Shown in pieces: positions 6,966 to 12,518 of a stretch of DNA of 12,518 nucleotides. Both the position numbers and the translations under genes were made by a program. This DNA comes from Sulfurimonas sp. (GTDB lineage Bacteria; Campylobacterota; Campylobacteria; Campylobacterales; Sulfurimonadaceae): assembly GCA_022712845.1 (NCBI GenBank), contig JAFLJV010000114.1, forward strand, positions 1 through 12,518, read 5' to 3'. Every line of letters begins with the position of its first letter. The first letter of the stretch is position 1. The notes under the pieces are model-generated. The model was given only the letters and a program-made list of their open reading frames with translations. It was not told the origin of the DNA and did not search any database.

Positions 6966-8012
6966 ATGTATAAAAGATTTAGTTATCCAAATAATTCTGT
7001 ATTCACTTTAAGTTTAGAACAAGAGAAGTGCCTTCAAGAATTTAAATCTGATATAAGTACTGGAAAGATTACATTTCAGTTTAACGCTTGTCCTTGTGGC
7101 TCGAGTAATGAAGAAACTATTTCCGAAGTTGATAGATTAGGAGTTTATTTAAGATATGTAATATGTAAAAAATGTGGACTAATTAGAGCAAACCCTTATA
7201 TGACCACAGAGTCAACAGTATTGTTTTATAAAAAGTATTATGAAAAACTATATCATACTGGTGTAGATTCAATAGAAATGGAAGAAGCATTTAGTAAAGC
7301 TTATGAACACACTACAAAATATTTAATTCCTTTTATTGGCGAATATAAAAATAAAAATATACTAATGATAGGTGGGAGGTCAGGTGGTGTATTATATCCA
7401 TTTGTGAAAAATAAAAATAATTGTTATCTCGTGGATTTTGAAAATGAAAGTATAGAATTTGCTAGGAAAAAAGGAATTATTGCTTTTTGTGATGACTATA
7501 AAAATATTAAATTTGATAACATGTTTGACTTAATTATTCTTGATGGTGTAGCAGAACATTTTTTAAACATAGAATTGGAACTAAAACATTTAATTAGCCT
7601 TCTATCTAATAATGGAAGAATTGTTATTGGTGTTCCTGATGCTAGTAAATTAGATACCATTTATAATTTCGCAGATGCAAGGAAAGAATTTATGTTTTGT
7701 CATAGTTACTTATTCTCAATAAATAGTTTATCATCATTAGCAAATAAACTAGGACTGCAATTTATAAAAAGTGATTACCAAGTATTGCCCCATTATTTAA
7801 TCGCATTATATGAAAAAAATTCTATTGTACATGAAAATAAATTTGAAAAATTAAATGTATATAATTTACAGATGAAGAATTTATTTTTGTCAGAAATAAA
7901 GTTCTATTTTTTTAAGTTTATTATGTTTGAGCAAATAAAAACAACATTTGCCCCAAAACTAAAGAATAACAAAATAGTTAAGTACTTTTATAGAAAGTTG
8001 TTTTTTTCATGA
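6966..8012 (+). CDS. Zinc-ribbon class I SAM-dependent methyltransferase
   Basis: A 348-residue methyltransferase of the family common in nucleotide-sugar and glycan clusters. A likely N-terminal zinc site uses Cys42, Cys44, Cys67 and Cys70 (CPCG and CKKCG). The SAM-binding Rossmann fold follows: motif I at 131-141 (NILMIGGRSGG), an acidic strand end at YLVDFENES (154-162), and LDGVAEHFLN (191-200), where relatives have a VLEH-type block. Motif I differs from the usual D/E-x-G-x-G-x-G pattern, so activity is likely but not certain. AAGGA lies five bases before the ATG, and the gene ends in an ATGA overlap with gmhA. The target is probably a sugar hydroxyl or carbon of the glycan made by this operon; specificity cannot be read from the sequence. 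It is a distant relative of the second methyltransferase at 11123-12058, not a recent copy. Confidence 0.75.
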   Translation: MYKRFSYPNNSVFTLSLEQEKCLQEFKSDISTGKITFQFNACPCGSSNEETISEVDRLGVYLRYVICKKCGLIRANPYMTTESTVLFYKKYYEKLYHTGVDSIEMEEAFSKAYEHTTKYLIPFIGEYKNKNILMIGGRSGGVLYPFVKNKNNCYLVDFENESIEFARKKGIIAFCDDYKNIKFDNMFDLIILDGVAEHFLNIELELKHLISLLSNNGRIVIGVPDASKLDTIYNFADARKEFMFCHSYLFSINSLSSLANKLGLQFIKSDYQVLPHYLIALYEKNSIVHENKFEKLNVYNLQMKNLFLSEIKFYFFKFIMFEQIKTTFAPKLKNNKIVKYFYRKLFFS

Positions 8013-8587
8013 TAAATGTTAAAAGCCAAATCAAAGACTCAATTTCAGTAAAAGAAAAACTACTTAATAATGATGAGTTTATAAAGAAAATAGAAGAAAT
8101 AGCAGAAACTTGTTTGAAATCTCTAAACAGTGGTGGAAAAATTATTTTAGCTGGTAATGGTGGAAGCTTTGCAGACGCCCAACATATTTCAGCAGAGTTT
8201 ACATCAAGATATATGATGGATAGAGATTCTTTGGCTTCTATTTGTTTGGGAACAAACAACTCAGCAATAAGTGCGATTGGTAATGATTATGGATTTGATA
8301 AGGTTTTTTCAAGAGAGTTGTCCTCTGTAGGTGATAAAGATGATGTATTTATTGCAATTTCTACAAGTGGAAATAGCGAAAATATTATAGAAGCCATAAA
8401 AGTCTCTAACAAAAAAGGGATAAAAACTTTCGTGTTAACAGGTGAAACAGGTGGTAAAATGAAAGATTTATGTACATGTGTTAACGTTCCATCTAATATT
8501 ACAGGAAGAATACAAGAATGTCATATAATGATAGGTCATATTATTTGTTCGATTGTTGAAAATGAATATTTCAAGGATAAAAAGTGA
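8009..8587 (+). CDS. gmhA: Sedoheptulose 7-phosphate isomerase (GmhA-like, SIS domain)
   Basis: A 192-residue SIS-domain protein, the usual GmhA length. GmhA converts sedoheptulose 7-phosphate to D-glycero-D-manno-heptose 7-phosphate, the first step of ADP- and GDP-heptose synthesis. The phosphosugar loop AGNGGSFADAQH is at 48-59 and STSGNS at 118-123. The four metal/catalytic residues of GmhA have counterparts at His59, Glu63, Gln169 and His177, with the same internal spacing (4 and 8) as His61/Glu65 and Gln172/His180 in the E. coli enzyme. Its product is the HddA substrate, and both kinase and nucleotidyltransferase relatives lie upstream in the same operon, so this is probably a pathway-dedicated copy. 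It overlaps the methyltransferase and the cytidylyltransferase by four bases each. An isomerase for a different heptulose or octulose is possible. Confidence 0.88.
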   Translation: MINVKSQIKDSISVKEKLLNNDEFIKKIEEIAETCLKSLNSGGKIILAGNGGSFADAQHISAEFTSRYMMDRDSLASICLGTNNSAISAIGNDYGFDKVFSRELSSVGDKDDVFIAISTSGNSENIIEAIKVSNKKGIKTFVLTGETGGKMKDLCTCVNVPSNITGRIQECHIMIGHIICSIVENEYFKDKK

Positions 8588-9321
8588 AAATTTTAGCTTT
8601 AATTCCAGCACGAGGTGGCTCTAAAGGTGTTCCAAAAAAAAATATAAAGTTGTTGAAAGATTTCCCTTTAATTAGTTATACAATTGCAGCAGCAAAACTT
8701 TCAAAAAAAATAAATAAGGTAGTTGTGACAACTGATTCTCAAGAAATCGTAGATATTTCTTTAAAGTATAATGCAGAAGTGCCATTTCTGAGACCTAGTG
8801 AATTGGCTAATGATTCATCTAATGATATAGATTTTGTTGTTCATGCTTTAGACTGGTTAGAGAATAATGAAAATTTTATTCCAGATTTAGTTGTTCTTTT
8901 GAGACCTACGACACCACTTAGGGAAGTTGAATATTTAGATGATGCTATTGAAGAGTTAATAAAAAATAATAAGGCAACATCTTTACGATCGTCACACATA
9001 GTAGCAGAATCACCTTTTAAGTGGTTTTCTATTAAAGATGATTTTTATACACCAATTTGTGATAAGTATAATTTAGAAGATACAAGTAAACCAAGACAAT
9101 TTTTCCCTGATGTTTATATACCAAATGGTTACGTTGATGTATTAAAAATAGATTTTATAAAAAAAAACAATTCATTATATGGCAGTAACATATTAGGGTA
9201 TATTACACCAATTGGTTATGAAGTAGATACATTAGATGATTTTGAATATATAGAATTTCAAATATCAAAGAAAAGTACGCCTCTATTTAAATATTTAAAT
9301 AAAATCAAGGATAATAAATAA
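8584..9321 (+). CDS. NeuA-like CMP-sugar-acid synthetase (acylneuraminate cytidylyltransferase family)
   Basis: A 245-residue enzyme that would activate a 2-keto-3-deoxy sugar acid with CTP to the CMP-sugar and release pyrophosphate. The N-terminal CTP-binding signature IPARGGSKGVPKKN is at residues 7-20, followed by VVTTDSQEIV (47-56), LLRPTTPLR (105-113), SSHIVAESPFKW (136-147), and the metal-binding Asp region PNGYVDVLK near residue 185. The length fits NeuA, PtmB or KdsB-like single-domain enzymes; the pattern follows NeuA rather than KdsB. It begins with GTG in a GTGA overlap with gmhA, with AAGGA about six bases upstream. The natural partner is the NeuB-like synthase in the same operon, so the pair sets the core of a CMP-ulosonic acid pathway. 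Which acid is made cannot be told from the sequence. Confidence 0.9.
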   Translation: MKILALIPARGGSKGVPKKNIKLLKDFPLISYTIAAAKLSKKINKVVVTTDSQEIVDISLKYNAEVPFLRPSELANDSSNDIDFVVHALDWLENNENFIPDLVVLLRPTTPLREVEYLDDAIEELIKNNKATSLRSSHIVAESPFKWFSIKDDFYTPICDKYNLEDTSKPRQFFPDVYIPNGYVDVLKIDFIKKNNSLYGSNILGYITPIGYEVDTLDDFEYIEFQISKKSTPLFKYLNKIKDNK

Positions 9322-9322
9322 T

Positions 9323-10702
9323 ATGAAATCGCATTATGATTTAGTACCAGAGAAAACACAAAATATAAAAACAAAACATAGAGAAATTTCTACACCTATT
9401 CCGCATCCGGATGCAATAAAAATAATAAAAGATTTAAGAGGGTTTGAAACTGACTCAATGCATGATCAACTGCCAATCTTATGGGATAGTGCAAAAGACT
9501 ATCAAATATTTGACGGCTTTGGTAATACTTTTATAGATTTGACTTCAACGATTTTCGTGGCGAATATAGGACACTCTCATCCAAAAGTAGTTCAAGCGAT
9601 AGAAAATAGTTGTAAAAAACCTTTACTAAATAATTATTACTACCCATCTCATGAGAGAAGAGATTTTGTAAAAAGACTTATAGACGTTACACCATCACAT
9701 TTAGATAAATGTATTTTATATACAACAGGTTCAGAGACAACAGAAGCTGCTTTTAAAACAATGAGACAAAATGGAAGAAAACTTGATGAAGATAAGATAG
9801 TAATCATAAGCTTTATGGGTTCGTTTCATGGAAAAACTACAGGTTCTCAACAACTAGGCGGAAAAGAGGGTGGAAAAGAGTGGATAGTAAATCATGATAA
9901 AGATATCTATCATCTGCCTTTTCCTACTGAGTGGTATGTCAAAGAGAGTGGTCTTAAAGCAGATGACCTCTTTTTAAGAGACTTAAAAGAGCTTGAAAAA
10001 TTAGGTTTAGAGTTTAAGAATGTAGCTGGAATGATAATGGAACCATATCAAGGTTGGGGTGCTCTGTTTTATCCGCAAGAATACATAGACGCTATGGTGA
10101 AATGGGCAAAAGAAAATCAGGTTCTAATAGCAGTTGATGAAGTTCAGGCCGGTTTTGGAAGGACTGGAAAACTATTTGGTTACGAGCATTACAACATGCA
10201 ACCGGACTTGGTATGTATGGGAAAAGCCATATCATCAAGCATTCCCCTTTCTGCTATCTTAGGAAGAGCAGAAGTTTTAAATATTGACGCTTCTATGAAT
10301 AGTACACACGGAGGTAATCCTCTAGCATGTGCAGCATCACTGGCATCACTGAATGTACTTATAGATGAAGAGTTGGTTGAGCAATCAAGAGTAAAAGGTA
10401 AAATTTTAGAAGAAGAGCTTTTAAAATGGCAAAAGGAGTTTCCTGAACTTATCTCTTATATAAGCGTTAAGGGTCTGGTAGCTGCAGTATTTTTTGCTAA
10501 AGAGGGAAGCGATGAGCTTGATATAGAGCTAGTTGATAAGCTGATTTACAGAGCAATGCTTAAGGGTGTGAACTCAGTTAGAACACTTTCGGGCACAATC
10601 AAATTTGGACCTCCTTTATCTATACCTGAAGATGCTCTTGTCGAGGCAATCAATGTCTATAAAGAGTGTTTAATCGAACTATTAGAAGAGAAAAATGATT
10701 AG
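9323..10702 (+). CDS. Class III (omega-type) PLP aminotransferase
   Basis: A 459-residue fold-type I aminotransferase of class III (relatives include 4-aminobutyrate, ornithine and sugar-pathway omega-aminotransferases). Seen are GHSHPKVVQA (83-92), TTGSETTEAA (134-143), the FHGKT block (168-172), EPYQG (240-244), DEVQAGFGRTGK (272-283) with the cofactor-binding Asp272, the Schiff-base Lys301 in MGKAISS, and THGGNPLACAA (328-338). These enzymes aminate an aldehyde or ketone, often at a chain end. Nonulosonic acid pathways normally use DegT-type aminotransferases at a ring carbon, so a class III enzyme here suggests another chemistry, such as amination of a terminal aldehyde. It follows the cytidylyltransferase after one base and overlaps the VOC gene by eight. 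Its base composition is less AT-rich than its neighbours (bases 10081-10140 hold 22 G/C in 60). Confidence 0.88.
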   Translation: MKSHYDLVPEKTQNIKTKHREISTPIPHPDAIKIIKDLRGFETDSMHDQLPILWDSAKDYQIFDGFGNTFIDLTSTIFVANIGHSHPKVVQAIENSCKKPLLNNYYYPSHERRDFVKRLIDVTPSHLDKCILYTTGSETTEAAFKTMRQNGRKLDEDKIVIISFMGSFHGKTTGSQQLGGKEGGKEWIVNHDKDIYHLPFPTEWYVKESGLKADDLFLRDLKELEKLGLEFKNVAGMIMEPYQGWGALFYPQEYIDAMVKWAKENQVLIAVDEVQAGFGRTGKLFGYEHYNMQPDLVCMGKAISSSIPLSAILGRAEVLNIDASMNSTHGGNPLACAASLASLNVLIDEELVEQSRVKGKILEEELLKWQKEFPELISYISVKGLVAAVFFAKEGSDELDIELVDKLIYRAMLKGVNSVRTLSGTIKFGPPLSIPEDALVEAINVYKECLIELLEEKND

Positions 10703-11123
10703 ATTGAGACACATAGGTATCGTTGTCCGTGACTTAGCAAAATCTGTAAAATTTTATGAAGATTTGTTTGGATTAGTAGTTTTCAAAGAGATGTTAGAAG
10801 AGGGAAAATATGTTGAAGATTTAGTAGGCATAAAAGATGCTTCTATCAGGTGGGTTAAATTAAAAGCTCGTGATGATACAGTTTTTGAACTATTAGAGTA
10901 TAAAAATACAAAGTTTACAAATAAAGATAATTATCCAGCAGATAGATTAGGCTGTTCGCATCTAGCTGTTAGTGTAGAAGATATTGATAGTGTATATAAA
11001 AAATTGAAAGCTTATGATTGTAAATGTAATAGTAAACCATTGTTTTCACCTGATGGCAAAGTTAAAGTTATGTATTGTCATGATATTGATGGTACTATTT
11101 TAGAAATTGTAGAGGAATTATAA
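10695..11123 (+). CDS. VOC/glyoxalase-fold metalloprotein
   Basis: A 142-residue vicinal-oxygen-chelate protein with two beta-alpha-beta-beta-beta modules (about 1-70 and 85-142). Candidate metal ligands sit in the family positions: His6 in RHIGIVV, Glu65 or Glu68 in FELLEY, His89 in CSHLAVSV and Glu137 in TILEIVE. The pattern resembles methylmalonyl-CoA epimerase and lactoylglutathione lyase relatives. Members catalyse epimerisation, isomerisation or C-C/C-O chemistry through a metal-bound enediolate. The tight overlaps with the aminotransferase (eight bases) and methyltransferase (one base, TAATG) suggest a biosynthetic job on the same sugar, for example epimerisation next to a carbonyl. 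A detoxifying glyoxalase is less likely in this context. Substrate unknown. Confidence 0.82.
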   Translation: MIRLRHIGIVVRDLAKSVKFYEDLFGLVVFKEMLEEGKYVEDLVGIKDASIRWVKLKARDDTVFELLEYKNTKFTNKDNYPADRLGCSHLAVSVEDIDSVYKKLKAYDCKCNSKPLFSPDGKVKVMYCHDIDGTILEIVEEL

Positions 11124-12058
11124 TGGTAAAATGCCCAATTTGTAGTGATGAAACCAATGAATTTTTAACTGATAAGCTAAGAAGAGGTTTAGGCAAAGTA
11201 TATCATTGTAAAGAATGTGATATTGGTTTTTTACAAGATATGATAGTGGATACAAAAGATTACTATGATAATCAATATAGAAAAGAATATTCACATAAAG
11301 CAGAAGAAAATGAAACTAATGCAAAAGAAATTTTTGATATATATGTTAATTATCAAAAAGACAGACTAGATGTTTTAAATAAGTATGAACATAATAATAG
11401 TAGTTTTTTAGAAGTTGGTGCATCTGCAGGACAGTTTTTATATCATATAAAAGATCGTTTTGATTCTATAAATGCAATAGAACTAGATTCTAACTGTTGT
11501 AAGTTTGTAGAAAAAGAATTTAATATATTAACTGATAGTAATTATTTAGAAGATTCTAAATTTAATATAAAAAATAATTACAGTGCTATTAGTGCTTTTC
11601 AGGTATTAGAACATACTTCAAGTCCTATAGATTTTTTAAAAAGAATCCATTATGTATTAGAAGAAGGTGGAATAGCATTAATTGAAGTTCCAAACTTATA
11701 TGATCCATTAATTTCAGTTTGGGATGTTCCAGAATACAATACTTTTTATTATCATTCTGCACACAGTTTTTATTTCTCTGGAAAATCATTAAATATTATT
11801 GCAAAAGAAGCAGGTTTTGAAGTTTTAGATATGATTTATACTCAAGACTATAATATCTTGAATCACATTAATTGGGTTCTTAATAGTAAACCACAAGATG
11901 ATTGTACACAAGGCTTAAACATGCCTAAACTTTTAGGGAAAGATGAAGAGATTACTAATTGGTTTAATGCTGAATTAGACCTGTTAAATAAAAAATATTT
12001 TGCTAAGCTTTCTAAAGCTAAAAAAACCTCTAATATATTAATGGTGATTAAAAAATGA
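11123..12058 (+). CDS. Zinc-ribbon class I SAM-dependent methyltransferase (second copy of family)
   Basis: A 311-residue methyltransferase. An N-terminal zinc ribbon uses Cys4, Cys7, Cys29 and Cys32 (CPIC and CKEC). The SAM domain has motif I LEVGASAGQF (96-105), an acidic residue at AIELD (118-122), and FQVLEH (159-164), followed by LEEGGIALIEVPN (179-191) and the HSAHSFYFSG block that is usual in this family. All SAM-binding features look intact, more so than in the paralogue at 6966-8012. AGAGGA ends six bases before the ATG, which overlaps the VOC stop by one base; its own stop overlaps the next gene by four. It is expected to methylate a sugar of the operon's product or to act on a nucleotide-sugar carbon; the position is unknown. 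Confidence 0.82.
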   Translation: MVKCPICSDETNEFLTDKLRRGLGKVYHCKECDIGFLQDMIVDTKDYYDNQYRKEYSHKAEENETNAKEIFDIYVNYQKDRLDVLNKYEHNNSSFLEVGASAGQFLYHIKDRFDSINAIELDSNCCKFVEKEFNILTDSNYLEDSKFNIKNNYSAISAFQVLEHTSSPIDFLKRIHYVLEEGGIALIEVPNLYDPLISVWDVPEYNTFYYHSAHSFYFSGKSLNIIAKEAGFEVLDMIYTQDYNILNHINWVLNSKPQDDCTQGLNMPKLLGKDEEITNWFNAELDLLNKKYFAKLSKAKKTSNILMVIKK

Positions 12059-12518
12059 AAGATTTTGGAATAATGCAAGGAAGATTACTTCCCAGATATA
12101 AAAATAGATATCAGGCTCATCCTGTTAATTATTGGCAGGCAGAATTTAGTATCGCTAGAGAATTGGGACTATCTCAGATAGAGTTTATTTTGGACTATAA
12201 TGAATACAAACTAAACCCTCTAATGTCCAACGATGGCATAAAAGAGATAAAAGGAATGATTAAACAGACTGGTATAGATGTAAAGTCTGTTTGTGCTGAT
12301 TATTTTATGGAAGCACCACTTCACTCTAAACATCAAAAAAAGAGTGAAAAGATATTAATTAAGCTAATTAAAAATGTAAGTAAACTAAATGTTATTGACA
12401 TAGTAATTCCATGTGTTGATCATTCTACACTTAAAACAAAAAAAGACATTGATATGTTTGTTGAATCTATTAATAAAATATTGCCACTAGCAAAAAAGCA
12501 TGGTATATATATAAATTT
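12055..12518 (+). CDS. TIM-barrel sugar isomerase/epimerase (AP endonuclease 2 family), 3' partial
   Basis: Only the first 154 residues are in the window; the frame runs off the right edge. The start MKDFGIMQGRLLP is typical of the xylose-isomerase-like/AP-endonuclease 2 family found in glycan clusters, with GIMQGRL as first strand and FILDYNEYKL, SVCADYF and IVIPCVD on later strands. It likely isomerises or epimerises a sugar, sugar phosphate or keto acid with a divalent metal; the later metal ligands lie beyond the window. It begins in an ATGA overlap with the methyltransferase, so it continues the operon. It belongs to the same broad fold family as the C-terminal part of the NeuB fusion but is not obviously a duplicate of it. 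Confidence 0.8.
   Translation, partial: MKDFGIMQGRLLPRYKNRYQAHPVNYWQAEFSIARELGLSQIEFILDYNEYKLNPLMSNDGIKEIKGMIKQTGIDVKSVCADYFMEAPLHSKHQKKSEKILIKLIKNVSKLNVIDIVIPCVDHSTLKTKKDIDMFVESINKILPLAKKHGIYIN

Noticed and set aside
8584..9321. KdsB (CMP-Kdo synthetase) as identity of the cytidylyltransferase
   Set aside because: The IPARGGSKGVPKKN start and the LLRPTTPLR block follow the NeuA family, and its operon partner is NeuB-like rather than KdsA.
1..12518. CRISPR arrays, tRNA or rRNA genes, insertion sequences
   Set aside because: No spaced direct repeats, RNA gene sequence, transposase motif or terminal inverted repeats were seen on reading.

Overview
The window is low-GC DNA with every supported gene on the + strand and packed tightly. 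Codon and base usage, together with the gene content (a flagellin or surface glycan locus holding NeuB/NeuA-type enzymes next to GmhA/HddA/HddC-type heptose enzymes), suggest a member of the Campylobacterota such as Sulfurimonas, Sulfuricurvum or Arcobacter relatives. The genus is an inference: no rRNA or other taxonomic marker is present.

Layout. (1) Bases 1-1145 hold a two-gene membrane module. The first is a MotA/TolQ/ExbB-type proton-channel protein whose open frame extends upstream into a ComEA-like helix-hairpin-helix segment. The second is a MotB/ZorB-like protein with one membrane helix and an OmpA-type peptidoglycan-binding domain. (2) Bases 1221-1717 hold a HEPN/MNT (HepT/MntA-type) toxin-antitoxin pair in which the toxin is broken by an apparent deletion and two frame changes, while the nucleotidyltransferase antitoxin is intact. 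(3) Bases 1714-2883 encode UDP-glucose 6-dehydrogenase, followed by a short gap with a doubtful 46-residue frame. (4) Bases 3019-12518 are one apparent operon of ten genes with overlaps of 1-11 bases or gaps of at most 11 bases: an HddC-like nucleotidyltransferase, a CBS-HddA kinase fusion, a NeuB-SAF-TIM-barrel fusion, a zinc-ribbon methyltransferase, GmhA, a NeuA-like cytidylyltransferase, a class III aminotransferase, a VOC protein, a second zinc-ribbon methyltransferase, and a TIM-barrel isomerase/epimerase cut by the window end.

How they may work together. GmhA, HddA and HddC are the known set for an alpha-anomeric GDP-heptose, but the GmhB phosphatase is absent here. The NeuB and NeuA relatives would condense an aldose with phosphoenolpyruvate and activate the resulting 2-keto-3-deoxy sugar acid with CMP. 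None of the usual early enzymes of sialic, legionaminic or pseudaminic acid synthesis (nucleotide-sugar dehydratase, UDP-sugar 2-epimerase/hydrolase, N-acetyltransferase) is visible. Instead there are an omega-type aminotransferase, a VOC protein, two TIM-barrel isomerases and two methyltransferases. The operon may therefore make an unusual, perhaps heptose-derived, amino- or methyl-modified CMP-ulosonic acid for flagellin or surface polysaccharide. This pathway is inference; the enzyme families themselves are well supported by motifs.
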